Shown: positions 1 through 6,081, numbered from the stretch's first letter. The stretch: 11,297 nucleotides of DNA from HGM10836 sp045580645 (GCA_045580645.1 JAZNOG010000073.1:1-11297); one strand, 5' to 3'. The notes: generated from the letters alone by a model not told the origin. Translations and numbers: made by a program.

Positions 1-1
1 T

Positions 2-33
2 TATTCATCATTTTTTTATTATAATGATGAATA
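2..33. repeat. 11-bp inverted repeat (hairpin)
   Basis: Arms TATTCATCATT (2-12) and AATGATGAATA (23-33) are perfectly complementary around a 10-base A/T loop. It lies in a stretch without genes, upstream of the first operon. If the element is circular, this hairpin would sit about 10 bases after the hairpin that follows the replication gene, so it could be part of a two-hairpin termination or origin region. The function is not known. Confidence 0.55.
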
Positions 34-133
34 GCAAAACCAAGTATAATACTCTAAATATCAAACCCAGTAATATTAGCTATTGGTTACTGTTTGTTAG
101 TCATCATTTTTGCAGACTCCAGAGCCTCCAGTA

Positions 134-140
134 TTTTTTT
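134..140 (+). terminator. T7 run, possible archaeal terminator
   Basis: Seven consecutive T follow a pyrimidine-rich stretch (CTCCAGAGCCTCCAGTA). Archaeal RNA polymerase ends transcripts at oligo-T runs, so this could end a read-through transcript before the first operon. There is no convincing stem next to it. This is an inference from composition only. Confidence 0.3.
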
Positions 141-180
141 GTTAATTAAATAGTTGTTAATTCGGTTCAATTATTGTAAA

Positions 181-207
181 GTATACTATTGTAAACTTAT
201 AGTATAC
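181..207. promoter_or_regulatory. Inverted repeat operator before first operon
   Basis: GTATACTAT (181-189) and ATAGTATAC (199-207) are perfect 9-bp inverted arms separated by 9 bases. The right arm ends one base before the TATA box at 209-216 and so covers the position where the TFB recognition element would lie. A protein bound here would be expected to block or assist pre-initiation complex assembly. The same half-sites recur before the replication operon at 6162-6177. The binding protein is unknown; the ribbon-helix-helix proteins encoded in this window are candidates. Confidence 0.6.
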
Positions 208-208
208 C

Positions 209-216
209 TTTATATA
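209..216 (+). promoter_or_regulatory. TATA box of first operon
   Basis: TTTATATA matches the archaeal (methanogen) TATA consensus. It lies 50 bases before the ATG at 266, which allows a start of transcription about 25 bases downstream and a short leader carrying AGAGGT at 253-258. Confidence 0.6.
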
Positions 217-265
217 CTAGGAGTTACAGAGTATTATACAACAAGTATTTACAGAGGTTATTATT

Positions 266-589
266 ATGGAAACAATTACCAAAACTGAAATTTTAAAAAA
301 CTTTGAGAACCAAGAATATATACAAATAAATTTCCCAGAAACCTTAAAAGACGACGAACCAATATTTAAAAGGAGCGAATTACAAAACCTTGACCATTTC
401 AATACTATTTACAAAGACGGAGGAAAACACTACTTAGAGGACAGTACCGAAACCTTAGTAAGATTAAGTAAAAGAGTATTTGGTAAAGAAGTATACGACC
501 ATATGATTTGGGAAAACTTAGAGTTTTGTTTATACTTAGCTGGTTACGACTTGAAAAAAGCCGTAAAAGTTTATAATGAAAGGTACTAA
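266..589 (+). CDS. Hypothetical protein, 107 aa
   Basis: I do not recognise this protein. The ATG is preceded by AGAGGT at 253-258 with a 7-base spacer, and a TATA box lies 50 bases upstream, so start and expression are well supported. The product is soluble, with no membrane segment or signal peptide. The N-terminal half is acidic and the C-terminal third (about 70-105) looks helical, with the segment ENLEFCLYLAGYDLKKA. It is the first gene of a compact operon with the DUF2958-like gene (50 bases downstream) and a ribbon-helix-helix-like gene. An accessory role in plasmid or virus biology is likely from context, but no function can be named. Confidence 0.8.
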   Translation: METITKTEILKNFENQEYIQINFPETLKDDEPIFKRSELQNLDHFNTIYKDGGKHYLEDSTETLVRLSKRVFGKEVYDHMIWENLEFCLYLAGYDLKKAVKVYNERY

Positions 590-638
590 AACCCAGTACC
601 TTTATTTTTTCAATTTAACTAATTTGGAGGTAATTACA

Positions 639-944
639 ATGGATTACAGCAGACTATACGAAACTATAAAGAGAATTTTACCAAGCTTGGAACTAGTGGA
701 CGAATACGAAAACCCACAAGCAATAGCACACTTTACCAACCAGCAAGGCTGGAACTGGTTTGTACTAGCTGGGCAACCTTTAGGGAACGACGACTTTTAT
801 TTATTCGGTTTGGTAAATGGTTACGAAAAAGAGCTAGGTTTTTTTACACTCAAACAAATATTACAAGTGGGAGCGGTTTACGATATTGACTTTAAACCAA
901 TTGGAGTATTTGACATTTACCCAGACTTTGACTTAAGGAGGTAA
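639..944 (+). CDS. DUF2958-like protein, 101 aa
   Basis: The start chosen is the ATG at 639, which has GGAGGT at 626-631 and a 7-base spacer. An in-frame ATG at 576 overlaps the previous gene and lacks a site. The sequence follows the pattern of the DUF2958 family as I know it: an AIAHF segment, then NWFVLAG, then a DDFYLFGLVNG segment and ELGFFTLKQI, ending with a D-F-K-P segment. Family members are small proteins of about 100 residues found mostly on bacterial plasmids, conjugative elements and phages. Their biochemical role is not established. Here it sits between an unknown gene and a ribbon-helix-helix-like gene whose ribosome binding site overlaps its stop codon, so the two are probably translationally coupled. 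Assignment is from remembered family pattern, not from a search. Confidence 0.75.
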   Translation: MDYSRLYETIKRILPSLELVDEYENPQAIAHFTNQQGWNWFVLAGQPLGNDDFYLFGLVNGYEKELGFFTLKQILQVGAVYDIDFKPIGVFDIYPDFDLRR

Positions 945-949
945 TAGTT

Positions 950-1123
950 ATGGCTGAAACTACAACCATAAAAATAACTCAAGCAACTAAAACCCAACTT
1001 GATACTCTCAAGTTTGAAAAAGAGGCTTACAATACTGTAATACAAAGACTAATTAAAGAAAACGAGGAGTTACGAGCTGACAAGGAAAGACTTTTTACTA
1101 TTGTTGAAAACTCCAACCAGTAA
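950..1123 (+). CDS. Small ribbon-helix-helix-like protein, 57 aa
   Basis: This short gene has a near-perfect site AAGGAGGT (935-942) that overlaps the stop of the previous gene, with 7 bases to the ATG. The product begins with a polar strand (TTTIKITQAT) followed by a helix with a TKTQLDTLK segment, a turn with EAYNTVIQRLI, and a charged helical tail (ENEELRADKERL). This strand-helix-helix order and the wording of both helices match small archaeal ribbon-helix-helix/antitoxin-like proteins (DUF7557 type). Such proteins bind DNA as dimers through the N-terminal strand. No toxin gene is adjacent, so it is more likely an autoregulator of this operon than half of a toxin-antitoxin pair. The first inverted repeat (181-207) is a candidate binding site. 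Family placement is moderately sure, function is inferred. Confidence 0.75.
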   Translation: MAETTTIKITQATKTQLDTLKFEKEAYNTVIQRLIKENEELRADKERLFTIVENSNQ

Positions 1124-1387
1124 GTTACTCCAGAACTTACCAGCAACCATTACCAACCATATTATTTTTTTTACTATTTCTGGAAACCCAAACCAGTACT
1201 ATAATTATACTAGTAATGGCTTAGTAAAATAATTGACTTTGGAAACCTCACTATTTTTACAATACCTTTGTTGGATTATCTGGAGGTAACCAACTCCAGT
1301 ATTGTTATTGTTATTGTTAATGGTTATTGGACTGTTAATTTACTGTAATGTTTTCTAGTTTTTACTGGTTTTAGTTTGGGGTAGTAA

Positions 1388-1419
1388 AAAGAAAAAGAAA
1401 GTAAGCAAAGAAAAAGAAA
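1388..1419. repeat. Purine tract with repeated 13-mer
   Basis: AAAGAAAAAGAAA occurs at 1388-1400 and again at 1407-1419, a period of 19 bases, within a strand made almost only of purines. It directly precedes the nested hairpin at 1438. Such strand-biased tracts are found at unwinding regions and at bent DNA, but could be simple low-complexity sequence. Confidence 0.45.
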
Positions 1420-1437
1420 AACTAGTAATTTTAATAC

Positions 1438-1510
1438 AATAAGTGTTTATATTACTCCAACAATGTTATAGCCAGTAACAAAGGGAGTATTACCCATATA
1501 AACACTTATT
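1438..1510 (+). ncRNA. Large nested hairpin, candidate structured RNA or origin element
   Basis: Three nested perfect stems can be drawn: AATAAGTGTTTATA (1438-1451) with TATAAACACTTATT (1497-1510), TACTCC (1453-1458) with GGAGTA (1484-1489), and TGTTA (1464-1468) with TAACA (1476-1480), leaving a 7-base apical loop TAGCCAG. Twenty-five base pairs in 73 bases is far more than expected by chance. It may act as DNA (cruciform or single-strand origin) or as RNA. The SD-like GGGAG is buried in the middle stem. The strand of action is not known and + is given only because all genes are on +. Confidence 0.5.
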
Positions 1511-1523
1511 ATACTTTCACTTA

Positions 1524-1558
1524 CTGGGTATATTGCGACTATACCCAGCTCCTCGTCG
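1524..1558 (+). ncRNA. Compact hairpin with possible pseudoknot
   Basis: CTGGGTATA (1524-1532) and TATACCCAG (1540-1548) form a perfect 9-bp stem closed by the 7-base loop TTGCGAC. The loop bases CGAC (1536-1539) can pair with GTCG (1555-1558) just after the stem, giving an H-type pseudoknot. It begins 13 bases after the nested hairpin and is followed by the GC-rich CAGCTCCTCGTCGG, unusual in this A+T-rich setting. Together with the preceding hairpin it looks like one structured module. A stem-loop nicking site for replication or transfer is an alternative, though no relaxase or Rep nickase gene is present. Confidence 0.5.
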
Positions 1559-1614
1559 GTTGTTTACTATTTTTAGTAACAGTACTATTTTTGGATTTCA
1601 TTTAATTAAAATGT

Positions 1615-1632
1615 TACTCCAATATTGGAGTA
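1615..1632. repeat. Perfect 18-bp palindrome
   Basis: TACTCCAATATTGGAGTA is its own reverse complement. It lies in the non-coding region 56 bases after the structured module. The TACTCC half also forms the middle stem of the nested hairpin at 1453-1458/1484-1489, so the same word may be a protein binding half-site. Confidence 0.6.
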
Positions 1633-1775
1633 CTTAGTAGTTACCTAGTAAGTATTTTAATAGCTTACTTGGACTAAATACAATACCCAGTACAAACTAA
1701 GTATAATTACTTTGTTTAATGTAGATACCTCAACCCAAATACAACCAACTTACAACTCCAAATACAATACTCCAA

Positions 1776-1860
1776 CCGTTAAAAAATACTATTTCATTTT
1801 TACTTTACTTTACTTTATATGTACTTTTGACACACTTTTATAAAGTATCCGTTAAAAAAT
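1776..1860. repeat. Direct 12-mer repeats around a TTTAC tandem
   Basis: CCGTTAAAAAAT occurs at 1776-1787 and 1849-1860, 73 bases apart. Between them, 1799-1818 is three copies of TTTAC followed by TTTAT. The whole block is very A+T-rich and lies between the structured module and the dyad repeats. It could serve as an unwinding element of a replication origin. That is an inference. Confidence 0.45.
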
Positions 1861-1922
1861 GCAAGGATTTTACAAAGAAATTACAAAGAAAAATTACAAT
1901 ACTTGGCTGGTACTGTTAATAA

Positions 1923-1940
1923 TAATTACATATGTAATTA
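1923..1940. repeat. 18-bp palindrome, degenerate member of the dyad repeat family
   Basis: TAATTACATATGTAATTA is a perfect palindrome. The following bases to 1952 (ATGTAATTACTATGTAAAACA from 1932) match the left part of the two 45-bp repeats at 2015 and 2090, so this is a partial third copy in which the right arm has been lost or diverged. Confidence 0.55.
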
Positions 1941-2014
1941 CTATGTAAAACAGAAACCTTACCAAAACCTCCAGATACTCCAAACCAGAACCCACAGCCA
2001 ATATTAACAAGCCT

Positions 2015-2059
2015 TTACTATGTAATTATTATGTAAAACATATGCAATACATAGTAAAA
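2015..2059. repeat. 45-bp dyad repeat, copy 1
   Basis: This copy has outer arms TTTACTATGTA (2014-2024) and TACATAGTAAA (2048-2058), perfectly inverted, with an inner TATGT...ACATA dyad between. It matches the copy at 2090-2134 in 42 of 45 positions and lies exactly 75 bases from it. Long repeated dyads directly upstream of one gene are typical of partition sites, iterons or auto-regulatory operators. The likely partner is the coiled-coil protein at 2187, by position only. Confidence 0.7.
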
Positions 2060-2089
2060 AAATGGCTTTCTTTTATATACTGGAGGCGG

Positions 2090-2134
2090 TTACTATGTAA
2101 TTTCTATGTAAAACATATGAAATACATAGTAAAA
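2090..2134. repeat. 45-bp dyad repeat, copy 2
   Basis: Second copy of the dyad repeat, with arms TTACTATGTA (2090-2099) and TACATAGTAA (2123-2132). It differs from copy 1 at only three positions, and both arms are conserved. It ends four bases before a TATA-like TTATAAAG (2138-2145) and 53 bases before the ATG of the coiled-coil gene, so a protein bound here would sit next to that promoter. Confidence 0.7.
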
Positions 2135-2186
2135 GAATTATAAAGTAAATGCTCCAAATATAACCATAAGTAAAGGAGTTGTTATT

Positions 2187-3002
2187 ATGGTATATTTTGA
2201 AACTGGAAAGTTTAAAAGGGATACAGTAAACAGAGAGGGCAATACTAAACCAACCAAAACAGTACGAGTTACTGGTTTAAGTGTAAACTCCAAGTTTGAC
2301 AATAACGAGGAGTTAATTATATTATCAAAAGCAGACTTTACAGAAATGGAAACCCAACTAAATACTAATATTGATAAAGTAACCCAGTTGGAAAACCAAG
2401 TAAAGACTAAGGACGATACAATACGAGAACTGGAAACTCAACTAAAACAAGTTAATACGGAACTTGAAACTTTAAAAAATACTCCTCCAGAAACAATACC
2501 AGAAAGCCCAAAATACATTAACAAAGTAATTGACTTACAAGAGGAAATTAACAACCGTAATAAATTGTTAATGAATACTCAAAATACTATTAACAATATT
2601 TTTACTGAGGTAAACCAGAACCAAACCCAAAACTTAACTAATCTAATTGGTTTAATTTCTGAGTTACAAACCACAGCCAAAACAATACTTGACTATGGCG
2701 ACGAAATACGAAACCAGAAAGACAATATAAACGGCGAATTTAAAAAAGTTGGCTGGGTTAAATGGATACGAAACAAAAACAAAATTAATATTGTTTTGGA
2801 CTTAGACAAGTTAAACGAGTTGGAGGCTGAAATACTGAAGTTTACCAATACAGATATTGTACAACTAGCTAATACGGTAATTACTCCAGTTGAAATACCA
2901 ACCGATAAGTTGGACTTAAACGAGTTGTATATTAGTATTGATACTGAGGACTCCAGCAACGAACCAATACCAAGTAAAGTAATTACTCCAGATAAAGAAT
3001 AA
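2187..3002 (+). CDS. Coiled-coil protein, 271 aa, possible repeat-binding/partition protein
   Basis: The ATG has AAAGGAG at 2172-2178 with an 8-base spacer. I do not recognise a named family. Residues 24-52 (KTVRVTGL... EELIILSKADF) resemble a short beta-rich DNA-binding or dimer module such as an AbrB-like segment, but this is a weak impression. Residues about 53-98 are a strong heptad coiled coil rich in E, K, Q and L. A Pro-rich hinge (99-108) leads to a second long helical stretch (110-180) and then a short basic segment VKWIRNKNKI (191-200). The last 40 residues are acidic and probably disordered. The gene stands alone, with two dyad repeats right before its promoter and a long non-coding region after it. 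A DNA-binding adaptor for plasmid partition, replication or self-regulation fits this arrangement. No ParA-like ATPase is present in the window, which argues against a classical Par system. Confidence 0.75.
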   Translation: MVYFETGKFKRDTVNREGNTKPTKTVRVTGLSVNSKFDNNEELIILSKADFTEMETQLNTNIDKVTQLENQVKTKDDTIRELETQLKQVNTELETLKNTPPETIPESPKYINKVIDLQEEINNRNKLLMNTQNTINNIFTEVNQNQTQNLTNLIGLISELQTTAKTILDYGDEIRNQKDNINGEFKKVGWVKWIRNKNKINIVLDLDKLNELEAEILKFTNTDIVQLANTVITPVEIPTDKLDLNELYISIDTEDSSNEPIPSKVITPDKE

Positions 3003-3185
3003 TTACGGTACAGTATTCTTACAGTAATGTTACAGTATTTGACAACTTGGAGGGTATACCCATATAATTTACCAATTACCTTTACTGTTAGCTCCAAGTA
3101 TTGTACTTTATCTGGTAAAACTAGCTGGTACAATTAGATTAACCCAGTATTTTTATTGCAACTTAAGAGGTTTTGACAAAACAAA

Positions 3186-3194
3186 GGGGGGGGG
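3186..3194. repeat. Nine-G homopolymer
   Basis: A run of nine G in sequence that is roughly two-thirds A+T is unusual. It is preceded by a small TTTTG-A-CAAAA dyad and followed by a hairpin. Such tracts slip during replication and are also common sequencing-error sites. Confidence 0.7.
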
Positions 3195-3203
3195 TACTGG
3201 ATA

Positions 3204-3235
3204 ACCTCCAAAAATGGTACTCCAATACTGGAGGT
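3204..3235 (+). promoter_or_regulatory. Hairpin pairing ACCTCCA with TGGAGGT
   Basis: ACCTCCA (3204-3210) and TGGAGGT (3229-3235) form a perfect 7-bp stem, with an alternative stem CTCCA (3220-3224)/TGGAG (3229-3233) competing for the same right arm. The right arm is a full ribosome binding site, with an ATG two bases further on (3238) that opens only a six-codon frame. Two exclusive structures around an SD look regulatory, but no real gene follows. Confidence 0.35.
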
Positions 3236-3810
3236 AATGGCTGTAATTATTGTTTAAGTAACTAGTTGGTTTTTGTATTTATTTACTAGCTATTGGAGTA
3301 TTTTATTTATAGTGTTATTGTAAATTTAATACTCCTATGTAATATACTTTAACTTGGCTTACTTGCTATGTATTTACAGTATTGTAAGTATATCTATTTG
3401 GTATTTTAACCATTACTGTTAATGTAATTTTACTGTGCTTTATTCTCCTTTAGTTTTCTTAATGGCTACTTATTGCTGGGTTTGGACTTTCTGGTATAAT
3501 GGAAGTAATACGGCTGGGTTCGGTCAGATTTGATACACTCCAGAAATAGTAAATTTTTTGTTGAATTTCCACCAGCAACTAAAACCAAATTTTTACTTTA
3601 TCTGTTTAACATTTCCCAGTAATGTTTACTCAATTGTATAATATCTGGAGTTATGGAAATTTTACAAAGGTTTTGTAAACTGGCTGTAAATGTTAGTATT
3701 TTACTTAGTAAGTAACCAGTATTGTACTATATGCTTTATAATTTATTATTTATAATCTATTTTAGTAAACCGAAAAATAATATAAATTTCCAAGTAAAAA
3801 CAACCTCCAA

Positions 3811-3840
3811 AACTATAAGAAAAAATACAATATTATAGTT
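3811..3840. repeat. 8-bp inverted repeat upstream of integrase
   Basis: AACTATAA (3811-3818) and TTATAGTT (3833-3840) are perfect arms around a 14-base A-rich loop, 26 bases before the TATA-like box of the integrase operon. It is a possible operator or integrase arm site. Confidence 0.4.
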
Positions 3841-3865
3841 ATACTTTCCTTAGATAATGTAAACC

Positions 3866-3873
3866 TTTATAAG
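3866..3873 (+). promoter_or_regulatory. TATA-like box of integrase operon
   Basis: TTTATAAG, preceded by AAACC that could serve as a TFB recognition element, lies 55 bases before the integrase ATG. The spacing resembles that of the TATA box before the first operon. The sequence is less canonical, so it is a candidate only. Confidence 0.4.
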
Positions 3874-3927
3874 TAGTATAGCCAAATATAATACCATACA
3901 TTTACTAAGTAACTGGAGGTACAAGTA

Positions 3928-4878
3928 ATGGAAATTAACGAAATTTTAGACAACGAACTAAAACAGAAAACTTACAAAGTAGAATACTTGGAGTACCATA
4001 TTAATAATTTTATAGATTACCAATACAAAAGTACAACTAAAGAAAATTACAAACACCCATTACAGAAATTTAACAAATATATTTTAAATACTCCAATTGT
4101 CGAACTAAGAGAGGACAATATAAACCAAACCGTAAAACAATACAGAAATTACCTAGATAATAATACAAACCTCAAAACCAGCAGTATAGACCATTATATT
4201 ACAATATTAAGAGTATTTTTAAACCAACATTTAAATTTAGAAACTAAGAAAGTTAAAAAGCTGGATACTGGAAACGACATAAAACCAAAGTACATTAACT
4301 TAAACGATATAAAAGGGTTGGTTAATACTGTAGAATTAATTACTGGAAACTCAGAAATAATTACCAGAGATAAAGCTATTATTTGTACCTTATTTGGAGC
4401 TGGTTTAAGAATTTCCGAGTTAATGAATTTAGAACAAAACGACTACATAAACGAAAATGGAGTAAACTATTTGTTTGTACAAGGTAAAGGTACTGGGAAA
4501 GGTAACAAAAAACCAATAGCCGTACCAGACAAAACCGCCGACCATATAAACGAATACTTACACGAAAGAAACAAACATAATAGGAGCTGTAAGTATTTAT
4601 TTTGCAGTTACCAAGACAAACAACTAACCAGACAAGGAGTAAATAAGAATATTAAAAAATATGCTAAGGAGTACGACAAACGAAACAATACAAATATAAG
4701 CTCCAGAGTTAGTACCCATACATTTAGGCACAGCCTAGCAAGGTATTTACTGGTAGACAAAGGAGTACCAATTAGCCAAGTAAAAGACATACTCAGACAC
4801 TCCAATATAGAAACCACAGCCAAATACTTAACCAATACCCAAGAGGAAATACAAAACCTAAGAGTAAATATATTTTAG
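3928..4878 (+). CDS. Tyrosine recombinase/integrase, 316 aa
   Basis: Site-specific recombinase of the tyrosine (XerC/D-phage integrase) family, which cuts and rejoins DNA through a covalent 3'-phosphotyrosine. GGAGGT at 3914-3919 precedes the ATG by 8 bases. An N-terminal helical SAM-like core-binding domain spans about 20-102, and the catalytic domain about 120-310. The full catalytic set is visible: R161 in GAGLRISEL, K187 in the beta-hairpin QGKGTGK, H264 and R267 in HTFRH, H291 in LRHSNIETT and Y300 in AKYLT. Length and spacing match Xer-like enzymes of about 300 residues, and no part seems missing. The stop is followed after 12 bases by the ATG of a ribbon-helix-helix protein whose ribosome binding site overlaps the end of this gene. 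The probable role is integration and excision of the element or resolution of its multimers. No tRNA-like attachment site could be identified. Confidence 0.95.
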   Translation: MEINEILDNELKQKTYKVEYLEYHINNFIDYQYKSTTKENYKHPLQKFNKYILNTPIVELREDNINQTVKQYRNYLDNNTNLKTSSIDHYITILRVFLNQHLNLETKKVKKLDTGNDIKPKYINLNDIKGLVNTVELITGNSEIITRDKAIICTLFGAGLRISELMNLEQNDYINENGVNYLFVQGKGTGKGNKKPIAVPDKTADHINEYLHERNKHNRSCKYLFCSYQDKQLTRQGVNKNIKKYAKEYDKRNNTNISSRVSTHTFRHSLARYLLVDKGVPISQVKDILRHSNIETTAKYLTNTQEEIQNLRVNIF

Positions 4879-4890
4879 GAGGCTGGAGTA

Positions 4891-5931
4891 ATGTTTATTA
4901 AAAACCCAAATAAAAAAGAGAGTTACAGCTTTAGAGTAAAACCAGAGTTACTGGAAAACATTAAAAACTATGCTAAAGCAACCAACCAGACAGTACCAGA
5001 AATATTAAACGATTTGATAGAAGAAAAAACCAAAGGCTTACATTTAACAAACGACTATTTACCGAAAGGTTACAACGAAAGTATAATTATAAGTATACCT
5101 CCTTTGGAGGAGTTACGAGCTGAAAACTTGGACTTAGTAAACAATAGTAACAGCTCCAATATATTAGAGGTAAAACAAATAAGTAACAATTTGGATATTT
5201 GGACGGATACAGAGGGCTACAAATCAAGTAACAGAGATTTAAAACACGAGGGTATAGAGTTTGTATTATTACCAGATTTGATACTCCAAGCTGGTTACCA
5301 TATTGTAGGAGTAGACGGTTTACTCCCATATTGTTTAATACCTATTTACTTTAGAGTAACAAAGAGTAATAAATTAATTATTTCTAATGTACATATAAAT
5401 ACGGCTTTGAATATGATTAAAAAAAGCCAAAATTTAGAGTTATTGGATATTGCCAAAGCTTACGAGTATTTAGTAAACGATACAATAAGAAAGTATACTA
5501 ACCTTTTGAAAAATGCAAGTTTTAACGAGTCAGAGGGTACTTATTATGCTGGAGGCTTTACTTACATTAATTACGAGGAACTATTAACAGACCTTTGGAG
5601 TAAATTACTGGTAGAGTTGGACGACATAAAACCAGACATTAATACAACCGTTGTAACTCACTTGGACGGAGCAATAGAAAGAACTACAACAAGGGAGGAG
5701 CTATTAAGTACTACTTTGGTAAGTGATAACCCATATTTATTATGGAACGAAATAGACGAACTAAAGGACGAACTTAAAACAAGTATTAAAGAAAACGAGG
5801 ACTTGAAAAAAGAAAACGAAAGTATAAACCAGCAACTTACGGAGTTACAGCAACAAGTAAATACAATTTCTGAGATACTTAACAGCGAGTATACCAGAGA
5901 GGAAATTTTAGACCGTATAAGTAAGCAGTAA
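4891..5931 (+). CDS. Ribbon-helix-helix protein with large C-terminal domain, 346 aa
   Basis: The N terminus has the ribbon-helix-helix pattern: strand SYSFRVK (11-17), helix PELLENIKNYAK (18-29), turn, helix VPEILNDLIEE (35-45). This fold binds DNA as a dimer. Residues about 60-270 form a globular region that I do not recognise, with hydrophobic beta-like segments (EFVLLPD, YHIVGVDGLLPYCLIPIYF) and helices. Residues about 286-330 are a coiled coil rich in E, K, L and Q. The ATG at 4891 is served by AGGAGG overlapping the integrase stop, so the two genes are one transcript and probably coupled. That context suggests a recombination directionality or accessory factor, or a repressor of the integrase operon. 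Partition or replication control are alternatives. The RHH call is fairly sure, the role is inference. Confidence 0.8.
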   Translation: MFIKNPNKKESYSFRVKPELLENIKNYAKATNQTVPEILNDLIEEKTKGLHLTNDYLPKGYNESIIISIPPLEELRAENLDLVNNSNSSNILEVKQISNNLDIWTDTEGYKSSNRDLKHEGIEFVLLPDLILQAGYHIVGVDGLLPYCLIPIYFRVTKSNKLIISNVHINTALNMIKKSQNLELLDIAKAYEYLVNDTIRKYTNLLKNASFNESEGTYYAGGFTYINYEELLTDLWSKLLVELDDIKPDINTTVVTHLDGAIERTTTREELLSTTLVSDNPYLLWNEIDELKDELKTSIKENEDLKKENESINQQLTELQQQVNTISEILNSEYTREEILDRISKQ

Positions 5932-5952
5932 TTAACAATTATTGTTTACTCC

Positions 5953-5959
5953 TTTTTTT
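5953..5959 (+). terminator. T7 run after integrase operon
   Basis: Seven T at 5953-5959 lie 21 bases after the stop of the integrase operon, just after a small AACAAT-T-ATTGTT dyad (5935-5947) and before more T-rich sequence. This fits oligo-T termination in archaea. The dyad has too tight a loop to fold as RNA without opening the inner pairs. Confidence 0.5.
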
Positions 5960-6081
5960 ATTCTCAAATTTACACTTTAAAAAAGATTATTAATAATGAA
6001 TTATAAATATATAATCTATGCTGAATATTTAAAAAGAAATAGTAAAAAATAAGATTATTGACAAGTTGGAACTTTGCAGAA

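Larger units (their letters stand above)
1124..2186. other. Long structured non-coding region (candidate origin/control region)
   Basis: No open frame with a ribosome binding site is visible on either strand in this 1,063-base stretch, nearly a tenth of the window. It holds, in order: a CTGGAG/CTCCAG stem (1280-1299), TTATTG-type short repeats near 1300-1320, a purine tract with a repeated 13-mer (1388-1419), a nested hairpin (1438-1510), a second hairpin (1524-1548), an 18-bp palindrome (1615-1632), two copies of a 12-mer around a TTTAC tandem repeat (1776-1860), another 18-bp palindrome (1923-1940) and two 45-bp dyad repeats (2015-2134). This density of dyads and repeats is what replication origins, partition sites and regulatory RNAs look like. 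Which of these it is cannot be decided from sequence alone. Confidence 0.6.
3003..3927. other. Second long non-coding region
   Basis: In these 925 bases I see no open frame with a convincing start on either strand. The contents are a nine-G tract (3186-3194), a hairpin with an SD/anti-SD stem (3204-3235), two single CTATGTA half-sites (3335-3341, 3366-3372) like those of the dyad repeats, an inverted repeat (3811-3840) and the integrase promoter near 3866. Much of the rest is low-complexity A/T sequence with no clear sign of a decayed gene. It could hold the attachment site of the integrase, but no candidate tRNA fragment is convincing. Confidence 0.5.

Noticed and set aside
576..638. Upstream in-frame ATG for the DUF2958-like gene
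   Set aside because: It overlaps the end of the preceding gene and has no ribosome binding site, while the ATG at 639 has GGAGGT at ideal spacing and starts at the family-like sequence.
950..1123. Toxin-antitoxin pair
   Set aside because: The small RHH-like protein could be an antitoxin, but neither neighbour resembles a known toxin and the next downstream gene is over 1 kb away.
3484..3545. tRNA-like words (GGTATAATGG followed by GGTTCGGTCAG)
   Set aside because: The words resemble a D-loop and T-loop, but no acceptor, anticodon or T stem can be paired around them. I do not call a tRNA or attachment site here.
3653..3715. 20-codon open frame after GGAG
   Set aside because: Only two bases separate GGAG from the ATG, and the product has no recognisable feature.
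1064..5123. 17-bp identical sequence GAGGAGTTACGAGCTGA at 1064-1080 and 5107-5123
   Set aside because: Both copies are in coding sequence and encode the common coiled-coil string EELRA with the element's usual codons. Convergence of codon use explains it better than a functional repeat.
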